A DNA stretch of 29,550 nt, from the IMG/VR virus record IMGVR_UViG_3300048593_000309, positions 1 to 29,550 of that record; one strand, given 5' to 3'. The notes under the pieces are model-generated. The model did not search any database. It was not told where the DNA came from and saw nothing but the letters and a program-made list of their open reading frames with translations. The translations under genes were made by a program, and so were the position numbers. The DNA is from a virus. Below are positions 12,467-18,974 of the stretch, piece by piece (position 1 is the stretch's first letter; each line of letters starts with the position of its first letter).

Positions 12467-12940
12467 TTGGACACTTGGCATGCTTTGTGGGACAAAGTGA
12501 GCGTGAACAAAGAGAAATGGGAACAGGCTAAGAGTCTTTATCTGGCGGGAATGGAATGGAAAGCAATTGCAAACGATTTGCAACTTTCGCAGGCAACACT
12601 ACAGACTCGCGCCAGTCGTGAGGGAATCACAAAATTGAAGGCGCAAATGCAAACGATTTGCACTGAAAAGAAAACCCAATCATTGGAAAGCCTGTCTGCA
12701 ATCGTTCGGAGCAAACTGGCGGAGGATGCAGCGTCAACGATTGAACGGGTAAACGGGTACGACCTAGACGGAATCAAAGATGAAAGCGTGCGTGAATCCA
12801 TTCTAGGCTCCGTTGCGAAGCGAAGCGCGCTTGTGTTTGGATGGAGCGAAGCGGGCGAAAGCACGTCGGTCAGCATTAACTTGCTTGGTTCCATGCCTGA
12901 CAAATTGTTCCACGTGGAACAGAGCGTGAATCCCGTTTGA
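12467..12940 (+). CDS. HTH protein, putative terminase small subunit
   Basis: Residues 18-50 (WEQAKSLYLAGMEWKAIAND, then SQATLQTRASREG) form a helix-turn-helix of the type at the N-terminus of small terminase subunits. The second half has AKRSALVFGWSEAGESTSVS and INLLGSMPDK, an ending seen in similar phage proteins. Small terminases bind pac or cos DNA and load the large subunit. The large subunit here is 14 kb away on the other strand, which is unusual. The start is uncertain: TTG 12467, or GTG 12497 or 12503. Its C-terminal codons LFHVEQ are encoded by the parS-like palindrome. Confidence 0.55.
   Translation: MDTWHALWDKVSVNKEKWEQAKSLYLAGMEWKAIANDLQLSQATLQTRASREGITKLKAQMQTICTEKKTQSLESLSAIVRSKLAEDAASTIERVNGYDLDGIKDESVRESILGSVAKRSALVFGWSEAGESTSVSINLLGSMPDKLFHVEQSVNPV
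12906..12921. promoter_or_regulatory. parS-like palindrome TGTTCCACGTGGAACA
   Basis: A perfect 16-bp palindrome matches the bacterial chromosomal parS family (consensus near TGTTNCACGTGAAACA; the GTTCCACGTGGAAC core is known in Pseudomonas). ParB binds such sites and spreads along the DNA. It lies inside the 3' end of the putative small terminase gene. No parA or parB is seen in the window. Confidence 0.7.
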
Positions 12941-13121
12941 AGTGAAGATAACAGTGTTTGTGCAACACGTAGGAACTTATAGTCAGGATAAGTAAATCTA
13001 ATGGGACAAAAGGATTGTTTTTCCTAGGATTGGTATGATTCTTGCCGGCAAGGTTGGCACCCCCTTTGCGGGGTGGCTTCGTTTACGATACCCCCCTCAA
13101 AAATTTTCCGTCTTTTTGACC
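12941..13121. other. 181-base gap with a GC hairpin
   Basis: It holds the palindrome TGCCGGCA (13043-13050) and a hairpin CACCCC/GGGGTG (13058-13063 with 13070-13075). A run of C follows and then AAAAATTTT. There is no U-tract behind the hairpin, so it is a weak terminator candidate. A longer frame of the next gene starts here (13035) but is judged non-coding. Confidence 0.4.
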
Positions 13122-13658
13122 ATGTTAAGTAAAATTAAAATTGGTCAAGTTATTTCTCTCAATCAAGCTGAGAGGAAGTTGGCCCACTTCGTAGCCAAGA
13201 ATCGCAACGGCAATAACCGTCATTTCAACACTACGAACTTGAAGATAAGCGCGGATGATCCTGCGACGGTGGATCTGGAAGGCGTGTGCGGCGAGATAGC
13301 TTTCTGTAAGCTATTTAATGTCTACCCCGACATCGACACGGATCGTGAGCCTCCGCATCCGCTCTACGACGCGATTATCCCTCCCATTCCACCGGGCATT
13401 CGCATCGATGTGAAGACGACCAAGTACGAGAATGGAAAGCTACTAGTCGATGCGCGCAAAGGTTCCAAGACCGACGGCGTAGATTTCTACGCTCTGATGA
13501 CCGGTCAATTCCCCGGTCCGTATACGTTCAGGGGATTCATCGCGAAGGAGCATATCATCCAGCCGCACAGAATCGGAACGATCATCAAGGGATACAAAAG
13601 CTACATTGCTGACCAGAGCGAACTCATCGATAGTATTTCCGAGCAAGACTTATTCTGA
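13122..13658 (+). CDS. PD-(D/E)XK-like nuclease-fold protein, 178 aa
   Basis: Start at ATG 13122 (MLSKIKIGQVISLNQAERKL). The longer frame from 13035 gives a non-protein-like prefix. The centre has DLEGVCGEIAFCKLF with a candidate Glu, then YDAIIPPIPPGIRIDVKTTK with the D-x-K signature, followed by a beta strand (LLVDARKG). This is the order of PD-(D/E)XK nuclease folds. Phages use such proteins as resolvases, homing or packaging nucleases. Lying between the putative small terminase and the capsid gene, a packaging-related role is possible but unproven. Confidence 0.6.
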   Translation: MLSKIKIGQVISLNQAERKLAHFVAKNRNGNNRHFNTTNLKISADDPATVDLEGVCGEIAFCKLFNVYPDIDTDREPPHPLYDAIIPPIPPGIRIDVKTTKYENGKLLVDARKGSKTDGVDFYALMTGQFPGPYTFRGFIAKEHIIQPHRIGTIIKGYKSYIADQSELIDSISEQDLF

Positions 13659-13859
13659 TTGACGCCATAGGCACCAGTGTGTCTCAGTCCGGCTATCGAC
13701 CTTAAGCAAGGCGGAGGCTTGGTCAGCCATCGCAAAACTGTCTAAGCGGCAATGACGCTCCGCATCGGTCAGAACGCGTAGGTCCGGTCCGCCATCGTTT
13801 GATGGATGGATAGAATGGCCTACCAAATGCAGATAACGTCGGTTTAATTTTTTCTCAAT
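13659..13859. other. 201-base gap before the capsid gene
   Basis: No plus-strand gene fits here. A minus frame ending at 13650 runs into the capsid gene and looks like a shadow, though its last 60 codons (HPSNDGGPDLRVLTDAERHC region) are protein-like. The capsid promoter or leader is expected here, and the sequence just before the ATG is AT-rich (GGTTTAATTTTTTCTCAAT). Confidence 0.4.
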
Positions 13860-15098
13860 ATGGCTTGTCCCAATGTCTTCAACGCCTTCGCCGTAGCGAC
13901 TGAGTCGCTCGCGCAGGACGTCTATAAACGCGCCTCGTATCGCTCGATGTGGCTCAATATGATTGAGCGCGGCGAGTATCCTCAAGGTACTGGTTTGACC
14001 CAGACCTCGTTCAACACGACCAGCATCGAGCCGACTTCGGCTGAGGAGTGGTCGGCCATTACGCTGGCGAGCGGCTCCAACGGCGGCGCTTGCGATGTCA
14101 CCTACAGCGAGGTTCCGGTTGGTTTTAATTCCGTTACATGGAGTCCTGAGCGTTTCGCGCTCAAGGGTCCGCTCTTGTGTAAGGATGACCTGACCTTCGA
14201 TCATCGCGTCGAGGCGTTCTTGCGCGTGTACTTGGAGAAGCTCTCGATCCGCGCTCAGCGTTCATGGGAGACTCGCTATCAGAATACGTTCGCGAAGTTC
14301 GCGATCAAGGCTGTGGCCGACTCGTCCTTTACTCAGGTCGAGACGATTCCCTCTGGCGTGAATGAGTTCCCGTGGATTCAGACCGGATCGGCTGGTCAGG
14401 CGCTCAATCAGTCTACCTCTGAGTTGACTCAAGAGATGCTCGATGTCGCGGCTGCTACGCTGATCCGTAACGGTGCGACGAATCCTGATAGCTCCGGTTT
14501 CATCTCGTACAGCAGCGATGGTCCGGTATTTCCGCTATACATCGGCTTGGAGGCTTCGCAGCGTATCGCTCAGAACAACCCTGCGTTCCGCGAGGATCTG
14601 CGTCAGGCTGATATGGGCAGTGGCAGCGGTGCGGAGTTGCTCAAGCGCATCGGTGCGAACCGGGTGATTAAGAACTATCGCCATGTGCCGAATCTGTTCC
14701 CGCCCCGCTTCACCTATGCCGGTGGCAAGTACACGCTGGTCCAGCCCTTCACTAGTGGTGCCGGAACCAATGGTACTGTGTTCAGCGTCAATTCGAGCTG
14801 GACGACCGCTCCGTACGAGGCCGCGTTCATCGTGACTCCGTATGTGTTCAAGAGCCACATCGTGCGGCCCGTGAATCGGGTTGGCGATCTGAGCTGGATG
14901 CCGACCAACTACATGGGCGAGTGGCAGTGGGTGACTGGTGCCTACAAGCTCGATGTGGATTGTGCCGATCCGCTGGAGAAGAAGGGTCAGCATTACGCTG
15001 AGTTCGTTCATGCTTCGGAGCCAGTATTCACAAACCAAGGAATGACGATCATCTTCCGCCGCTGCACCGGCGCGCTGACTCAGATCATCTGCTCGTAA
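13860..15098 (+). CDS. Probable major capsid protein, 412 aa
   Basis: The size, composition and position suit a major capsid protein. It is mixed alpha/beta, lacks a signal peptide or membrane segments, and is flanked by a terminator and small virion genes. Notable stretches are TESLAQDVYKRASYRSMW, VTWSPERFALKGPLLCKDDL, RAQRSWETRYQN (typical of an E-loop/spine-helix region), SSDGPVFPLYIGLEASQRIA and YEAAFIVTPYVFKSHIV. The family of these uncultured podovirus-like phages is only weakly recognised. It is the sole large gene in the plus structural block and ends before two terminators. The capsid assignment is inference from size, place and composition. ATG 13860 lacks a SD. Confidence 0.7.
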   Translation: MACPNVFNAFAVATESLAQDVYKRASYRSMWLNMIERGEYPQGTGLTQTSFNTTSIEPTSAEEWSAITLASGSNGGACDVTYSEVPVGFNSVTWSPERFALKGPLLCKDDLTFDHRVEAFLRVYLEKLSIRAQRSWETRYQNTFAKFAIKAVADSSFTQVETIPSGVNEFPWIQTGSAGQALNQSTSELTQEMLDVAAATLIRNGATNPDSSGFISYSSDGPVFPLYIGLEASQRIAQNNPAFREDLRQADMGSGSGAELLKRIGANRVIKNYRHVPNLFPPRFTYAGGKYTLVQPFTSGAGTNGTVFSVNSSWTTAPYEAAFIVTPYVFKSHIVRPVNRVGDLSWMPTNYMGEWQWVTGAYKLDVDCADPLEKKGQHYAEFVHASEPVFTNQGMTIIFRRCTGALTQIICS

Positions 15099-15123
15099 TC
15101 GATCAGAGGTTCATACGAAAGAT

Positions 15124-15156
15124 CCGCAGGCGTGAAAATGCTTGCGGGTTTTTTGT
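15124..15156 (+). terminator. Rho-independent terminator 1 after the capsid gene
   Basis: CCGCAGGC (15124-15131) pairs with GCTTGCGG (15140-15147) with one G-U pair across an 8-nt loop, followed by a T-run (15149-15154). It lies 26 nt after the capsid stop codon and reads rightwards. Confidence 0.85.
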
Positions 15157-15225
15157 TTTGGGACATCGTTGCCTCGGTTGATTCAATAGGTTGAATGTCT
15201 TGTAAATCGCCTCACAACGAGGCAC
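15157..15225 (+). ncRNA. Structured region between two terminators
   Basis: Between the terminators lie GCCTCGGTTG and CAACGAGGC (near-complementary, one bulge) enclosing ATTCAA-TAGG-TTGAAT (15181-15196). GACAT (15162) and ATGTC (15195) are also complementary. It could be a short RNA ending at terminator 2. No promoter is identified. Confidence 0.35.
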
Positions 15226-15262
15226 CCCGTCACTGGCCCGAAAAGTTAGTGGCGGGTTTTTT
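15226..15262 (+). terminator. Rho-independent terminator 2
   Basis: CCCGTCACT (15226-15234) pairs with AGTGGCGGG (15248-15256) with one T-G pair, followed by TTTTTT (15257-15262). It is about 100 nt after terminator 1 and reads rightwards. Confidence 0.85.
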
Positions 15263-15318
15263 ATTGCCCGTTATCGCTTAGACATTGACATCCCAATAGG
15301 TCGCGTAATGCTCCCCGT

Positions 15319-15603
15319 ATGCCGTCATTTACGATTCCAAAAGGCGTAGAAATCCCCGAGAACCTTGCGGAGGGCGAAGCGTTCCAGACTATGGCGACTA
15401 TCGTTCTTGGTAAGAATGGTAAGGCGGAGGTCATCGAGATTGATGGTGTGGCCATTCCCGGATACGAGAAGAAGTCCAAGGGCAAGAAGCTGGCCGAGCG
15501 CGGCGAGGAGGAGGAGATGGAGGTAGAGGAGGGTGCGACTCCCGGCGGCGGTGGATTTATCGCCGAGGTGATGCAGCGCGGCGCTGGTCCGATGGCACGA
15601 TAA
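15319..15603 (+). CDS. Hypothetical virion-block protein, 94 aa
   Basis: ATG 15319 (MPSFTIPKGVEIPENLAEGE). The first half is beta-rich (AFQTMATIVLGKNGKAEVIE), and then come a Lys-rich stretch, a long acidic run (RGEEEEMEVEEGA) and a Gly-rich end (TPGGGGFIAEVMQRGAGP). It looks partly disordered, as in head-completion or decoration accessory proteins. No family is recognised. It begins 57 nt after terminator 2, so its own promoter should lie between, though none is clear. Confidence 0.6.
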   Translation: MPSFTIPKGVEIPENLAEGEAFQTMATIVLGKNGKAEVIEIDGVAIPGYEKKSKGKKLAERGEEEEMEVEEGATPGGGGFIAEVMQRGAGPMAR

Positions 15604-15623
15604 CCATTTTTCCATAGAACGAT

Positions 15624-16061
15624 ATGCCAAACATCACATGCGACGAGGCGGCAACGCTCATCAACGAGGCGGCGTCGCTGGGATGTCGCTCTCCGTGGGA
15701 AGTTGAGTTGGCCAAGCTGGCGCTGGAGAACCGCATTGCGACGTATCTTCAGGGCGGCGGCGCGACACGCGGTGCGTATCGGTCGGTGACGACCAGCGGC
15801 AGCGTGGTGAGCGGCGATTACTGCCTGATCTGCGATGCGACGGCTGGCGCGATTACGCTGACATTGCCCCCGGCGGCGCTGGTTGCTGGTCGTATCTATG
15901 TTTTCAAGCGCATCAATGCTGGCGCGAATACGGTGACGGTCGATGCGTACGCGTCCGAGACGATTGACGGAGCGGCCACACATGTGCTGTCCCCGCAATG
16001 GAATTCGATTACCATCATTTCGAACGGTACGGCTTGGTTCATCACTTCGCATCCGTTCTAA
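15624..16061 (+). CDS. Virion appendage protein with beta domain, 145 aa
   Basis: The first 40 residues (MPNITCDEAATLINEAASLG, then WEVELAKLALENRIA) are a helical head with two Cys and resemble the head of the gene at 16068. The rest is a beta repeat (SGDYCLICDATAGAITLTLP, FKRINAGANTVTVDAYAS, SITIISNGTAWFITSHPF). This pattern is found in many tail-fibre and appendage proteins. It likely forms part of a virion spike or fibre. No SD is seen. The paralogue pair suggests a head domain used as a shared docking module. Confidence 0.7.
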   Translation: MPNITCDEAATLINEAASLGCRSPWEVELAKLALENRIATYLQGGGATRGAYRSVTTSGSVVSGDYCLICDATAGAITLTLPPAALVAGRIYVFKRINAGANTVTVDAYASETIDGAATHVLSPQWNSITIISNGTAWFITSHPF

Positions 16062-16067
16062 AATATC

Positions 16068-16277
16068 ATGGCAAACATTTCTTGCGCCGATGCGGCCACA
16101 CTAATTGCGGAGGCTCAGGGAGCTTCGTGCATGAGTCCGCGTGAACGCATTCTGCTGGAGATTGGCCTACTCTGGGAAGCGGCGACGCTTGGCGGAACGG
16201 CTGATATCACGGCGGATAACACGGTGATAAGCGCGGACGTGACGATCATCACGGCGGACATGACCGAATTTCTGTAG
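16068..16277 (+). CDS. Small paralogue of the appendage head domain, 69 aa
   Basis: MANISCADAATLIAEAQGAS and MSPRERILLEIGLLWEAA align with the first 40 residues of the protein at 15624. Its tail is short: ITADNTVISADVTIITADM, a beta repeat of the ADxTxI type. It lacks the beta domain. It probably docks to the same virion site as its longer sister. It starts 6 nt after the previous stop. Confidence 0.65.
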   Translation: MANISCADAATLIAEAQGASCMSPRERILLEIGLLWEAATLGGTADITADNTVISADVTIITADMTEFL

Positions 16278-16304
16278 GTTAACGAAACATTCATTTAGTC
16301 ATAT

Positions 16305-17318
16305 ATGTCAAAGCAAACCATCAATATCGGCGCATCGCCGAACGACGGAACGGGGACGCCGCTGCGGACCTCGTTCGATTATACCAACCAGAACTTCACT
16401 GAGATATACACCGCTCTTGGCGGTGGTGTCGCCCTTCCCGGTGCGACGACTCAGGTCATCTTCAATGATGGCGGAACGAATCTGGCAGGCGATGCCGGTC
16501 TGGTTTACAACAAGACAACCGATGCGCTGACCGTTGCCGGACTCGTTACCGCTGGCTCCGCCACCATCACCGGCGCACTGACGGTGGACACCACGACGCT
16601 GGTGGTTGATGCGACGAATGATCGGGTGGGTTTTAAGACCGCTTCTCCTGCTGATATTGTTGAGGTTGTCGGATCTGGATCTACTGGAATCCGAGTCAGC
16701 CGATCTGGCGCTTTGACGCAATACGCGACACTTTCCGCTGGAGCGACAGGTCCGACGCTTGATGCGTCATCCGCTCTTAGTTCGCTTAGTTTTGGAATTG
16801 CAGGCACCACCGCCGTGACGATTAACTCCACCGGCAATCTTGTTTTAAAAGGTGGAACCGCTGGAGCCAGTGGCGTTGGTGTCACATTCCCAGCCGCTCA
16901 AATCGTTTCGTCCGATGCAAACTGTCTCGACGATTACGAGGAGGGGACTTGGACAGGGACGTTGGCCGGACTTACTACAAGCCCAACCGTTGCTGTAACC
17001 ACAACTGGACGATATACCAAGATTGGAAGAGAAGTTAAAGTAAGCATTTACTTCCAAGGTGTTAGCACAGTTGGAGCAAGTGGAATTATAAGGATTACCG
17101 GTTTGCCATTCACATCTGCAAACGATGGAGTTGGTAGCATCGGGACGTTTTCTACGGATTTAGCGGCAACTTTTACTGGTTATGTTGTTGCTGCACTTGG
17201 AGGAAATTCAACCATTATTGAGTTTGCTTCTAGTCAATCAAATGGAGCCGGTGGATTTGCAACTCATAACGCCGGATTAAATCGTTATGTTGCTGCAACC
17301 TTAACGTACAACGTCTAA
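16305..17318 (+). CDS. Tail-fibre-like virion protein, 337 aa
   Basis: The start INIGASPNDGTGTPLRTSFD then YTNQNFTEIYTALGGG is a known N-terminal module of phage fibre-type proteins. A beta-repeat shaft follows (ATITGALTVDTTTLVVDATN, rich in T, A, G, V). The C-terminal 130 residues start with LDDYEEGTWTGTL and hold GRYTKIGREVKVSIYFQG, a conserved C-terminal fibre domain that probably contacts the host surface. By eye the last 350 bases are richer in A/T than the shaft, in line with domain exchange. It is probably a receptor-binding or side-fibre protein. Confidence 0.8.
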   Translation: MSKQTINIGASPNDGTGTPLRTSFDYTNQNFTEIYTALGGGVALPGATTQVIFNDGGTNLAGDAGLVYNKTTDALTVAGLVTAGSATITGALTVDTTTLVVDATNDRVGFKTASPADIVEVVGSGSTGIRVSRSGALTQYATLSAGATGPTLDASSALSSLSFGIAGTTAVTINSTGNLVLKGGTAGASGVGVTFPAAQIVSSDANCLDDYEEGTWTGTLAGLTTSPTVAVTTTGRYTKIGREVKVSIYFQGVSTVGASGIIRITGLPFTSANDGVGSIGTFSTDLAATFTGYVVAALGGNSTIIEFASSQSNGAGGFATHNAGLNRYVAATLTYNV

Positions 17319-17322
17319 TACT

Positions 17323-17574
17323 ATGCTAACAGAACGCACCATTTTCTCGCTCTGCGAGGTTCTTCCTTCAACCGTCCTTCAGGTCCGTCTTGCGGACCAG
17401 ATCGTCGATGGCGAGGTTGTCAAAGCCTCCACATTCCGCCGCTACTGTCTCGCTCCCGGCTCAGACCTTACGGGTCAGCCCGAGCAGGTTGTAGCGATAG
17501 CTGGAGCCGTATGGACTCCTGCCGCTGTCGCAGCCTACGCCGCAAGCCAAACCCCTAGCCCCACCATCCAATGA
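17323..17574 (+). CDS. Small virion-block protein, 83 aa (paralogue pair, first)
   Basis: ATG 17323 (MLTERTIFSLCEVLPSTVLQ). Its second half shares the pattern YCLAPGSDLTGQPEQVVAIA, then VWTPAAVAAYAAS with the next gene. It is beta-rich, then ends in an Ala-rich helix. It resembles short proteins found beside fibre genes in related phages, perhaps fibre chaperones or decoration proteins. That role is inference. It overlaps the next gene by ATGA. Confidence 0.6.
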   Translation: MLTERTIFSLCEVLPSTVLQVRLADQIVDGEVVKASTFRRYCLAPGSDLTGQPEQVVAIAGAVWTPAAVAAYAASQTPSPTIQ

Positions 17575-17900
17575 TCGTACCAGTCAACATTGTCGCAGTG
17601 CAGGTAAACCAGAACAACTCGCTGTTCGTTACGACCGGAATCGATTACGACAACAGCGGAACGATTGTCGGCAGTGAGATTGTCTCTCAGTACACATTGA
17701 ATCCCGGTGACTCGCTGGAAGGCCAGCCAACCGAGGTGGTGAATATCGCCAATGCGCTGTGGACTCCGGCGGTTGTCGCGGCTTACAAAGCGGCGAATCC
17801 GGTGGTGCCTCCTCCTGAGGTTGTTCCTCCGTTGATCGAGCAGGCTGTGCCGGTTTTGGTTGCACCCGTCGAAACTGTCGTCGATGCTCCGGCGGCATGA
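17571..17900 (+). CDS. Small virion-block protein, 109 aa (paralogue pair, second)
   Basis: ATG 17571 in an ATGA overlap. MIVPVNIVAVQVNQNNSLFV leads to YTLNPGDSLEGQPTEVVNIA and LWTPAVVAAYKAANP, shared with the product of 17323. The last 40 residues are Pro/Val-rich (VVPPPEVVPPLIEQAVPVLV), likely extended and disordered. It comes from a duplication followed by gain of the tail. Function unknown; it is part of the fibre block. Confidence 0.6.
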   Translation: MIVPVNIVAVQVNQNNSLFVTTGIDYDNSGTIVGSEIVSQYTLNPGDSLEGQPTEVVNIANALWTPAVVAAYKAANPVVPPPEVVPPLIEQAVPVLVAPVETVVDAPAA

Positions 17901-18055
17901 TTAAAATTGAACTGACCGCCGAACAAGCGAACACCCTGCTGCAACTCATTGATATCGCCATCAAGGCTGGCGGTTTCCAGAATGCAAAGGTCGGAGTACC
18001 TCTGGCCGAAATCATTCTCGAAGCCGCCAAATCGCAGGCTCCGCTCGCTAACTAA
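17897..18055 (+). CDS. Small helical protein, 52 aa
   Basis: ATG 17897 in an ATGA overlap (MIKIELTAEQANTLLQLIDI). Two amphipathic helices are predicted: AEQANTLLQLIDIAIKAGGF and PLAEIILEAAKS. No membrane span or signal is seen. The compact coupling to the gene before and a start of the lysis cassette 8 nt later suggest it is co-expressed with both. Confidence 0.6.
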   Translation: MIKIELTAEQANTLLQLIDIAIKAGGFQNAKVGVPLAEIILEAAKSQAPLAN

Positions 18056-18063
18056 CCATCACG

Positions 18064-18258
18064 ATGACGGACCACCACGCTTTTATTAGAGACATCTCAA
18101 TCGGCGTCGGTGGTCCGATCATCGGTATTCTGGGGAACGCGGTATTTTCAGATCCTCATCTCAAGACTGCATCGTTAGCTCTTGGCGCATTCGCCGCGCT
18201 TCTAACCTGCGCCGTCAAAGCACTCGAACTGTATCGCAAACTAAAAACAGAAAAATGA
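18064..18258 (+). CDS. Putative holin or holin-partner, 64 aa
   Basis: ATG 18064. Two hydrophobic stretches are visible (ISIGVGGPIIGILGNAVF and LALGAFAALLTCAVKALEL), with a short polar loop and a Lys-rich C-terminus (YRKLKTEK). Small two-span proteins just before a second membrane protein and spanin genes are typical holin or antiholin genes. Holins open the inner membrane at lysis. Family not named. It overlaps the next gene by ATGA. Confidence 0.6.
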   Translation: MTDHHAFIRDISIGVGGPIIGILGNAVFSDPHLKTASLALGAFAALLTCAVKALELYRKLKTEK

Positions 18259-18452
18259 ATCCTAATCTCTCCTCTCTCGTTCGCCACATCTTGACCGCTG
18301 CCGGTGGTTTCCTCGTCGCCAAAGGGTTGGCCAGTGCTGATCAACTCGCTGAACTTGTAGGCGCTGTCGTAAGCATCGCTGGCGTTGGCTGGTCTGTTTA
18401 CAACAACAAGAAGACCGCGAAGGCTGCGCCCGACGTCGCCAAAGCTGAATGA
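18255..18452 (+). CDS. Putative holin, Pam3-gp28-like, 65 aa
   Basis: MNPNLSSLVRHILTAAGGFL, then VAKGLASADQLAELVGAVVS and IAGVGWSVYNNKKTAKAA match the pattern of a short phage holin family. It has two hydrophobic segments separated by a polar turn, with a WSVYNNKK end. It should sit in the inner membrane. It starts in an ATGA overlap and ends in one with the spanin-like gene. Confidence 0.75.
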   Translation: MNPNLSSLVRHILTAAGGFLVAKGLASADQLAELVGAVVSIAGVGWSVYNNKKTAKAAPDVAKAE

Positions 18453-18628
18453 ACTTCTTGGCCGACTTGGTGATGAAGCTGGTTATCTGGCTTCACGCGC
18501 TGACGAAGCAAGATGTCACAAGCGAAGATGCGAAAAAACAACCCGATCTTAAGCGCGGTCTGCTTGCTCGCATTGATGAGCATGAGCGTGAGCTGCGCGA
18601 GCCGGGTGATTTACGTCCCCCACGGTGA
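18449..18628 (+). CDS. Putative inner spanin (Rz-like), 59 aa
   Basis: ATG 18449 in an ATGA overlap. It has an N-terminal hydrophobic segment (FLADLVMKLVIWLHAL) followed by a charged helix (KKQPDLKRGLLARIDEHERE). This resembles a short inner spanin that anchors in the inner membrane and spans the periplasm. It is much shorter than the classic Rz, so the call is tentative. The lipoprotein gene lies inside its 3' half in another frame, as in Rz/Rz1 pairs. Confidence 0.5.
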   Translation: MNFLADLVMKLVIWLHALTKQDVTSEDAKKQPDLKRGLLARIDEHERELREPGDLRPPR

Positions 18629-18755
18629 GCCTGTGCGCCTTGCTGAGAGCGTTAAGGCTAAGGTTTGGGTGGTTGACTCTACCGGCAAAACGGTGCGTAG
18701 TAATAACCGCATCATCATCCACGAAGGCTGGTATGCACTACCAAAGGACAAATGA
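18528..18755 (+). CDS. Putative outer-membrane lipoprotein spanin (Rz1-like), nested
   Basis: A signal-like start MRKNNPILSAVCLLALMSMS is followed by a lipobox with Cys (VSC). A mature chain then follows with VIYVPHGEPVRLAESVKAKV. That Pro and Val-rich chain is a known pattern of phage outer spanins. The mature part has no other membrane segment. ATG 18513 is an alternative start. The gene starts inside the inner-spanin-like frame, 101 bases before that frame stops. Lysis role: bridging to the inner spanin to disrupt the outer membrane. The family call rests on pattern and nesting. Confidence 0.7.
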   Translation: MRKNNPILSAVCLLALMSMSVSCASRVIYVPHGEPVRLAESVKAKVWVVDSTGKTVRSNNRIIIHEGWYALPKDK

Positions 18756-18910
18756 GCAATAACGCACCGTACAAAGGTTCACCGTCTGTTAAGGGGAGTG
18801 GCAGCGGACCTTACAAGCAGTCTCCTCCGCCGAAGCCTCCGGTTAAGCCGAAGCCTGCTCCAAGTGGAAGCGGCCCTTATAAAGGCGGCAGTGGTCCGTA
18901 TCGTAAGTGA
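18752..18910 (+). CDS. Gly/Pro/Lys-rich small protein with GPYK repeats, 52 aa
   Basis: ATG 18752 in an ATGA overlap (MSNNAPYKGSPSVKGSGSGP). The unit SGPYK/R recurs three times with a Pro/Lys linker (SPPPKPPVKPKPAPSG). It is basic and disordered. It may bind RNA or DNA, or act as a minor virion or lysis accessory protein; nothing settles this. It is the last gene before the convergent terminator. Confidence 0.6.
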   Translation: MSNNAPYKGSPSVKGSGSGPYKQSPPPKPPVKPKPAPSGSGPYKGGSGPYRK

Positions 18911-18921
18911 TTCAAAGCAAA

Positions 18922-18953
18922 ATCCCCCAGCGGTAACAAAAACCACCGGGGGA
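18922..18953. terminator. Terminator between converging blocks
   Basis: ATCCCCC (18922-18928) pairs with GGGGGAT (18947-18953), with partial pairs inside (GCGGT/ACCAC). On the minus strand the hairpin is followed by TTTTGCTTT, so it likely ends the leftward transcript of the scaffold gene. On the plus strand there is no T-run. Confidence 0.65.
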
Positions 18954-18974
18954 TAATTACTTCTACGCGTAAGG

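Noticed and set aside
13058-13075. CACCCC/GGGGTG hairpin as a terminator
   Set aside because: No T-run follows on either side.
13650-14204. Minus-strand ORF (184 codons) overlapping the capsid gene start
   Set aside because: Mostly antisense to the capsid codons. Only its last 60 codons lie in the gap, with no start or SD there.
15261-16052. Long minus-strand ORF (263 codons) opposite the virion block
   Set aside because: Arg/His-rich shadow of the well-formed genes at 15319 and 15624, crossing a terminator, with no start signals.
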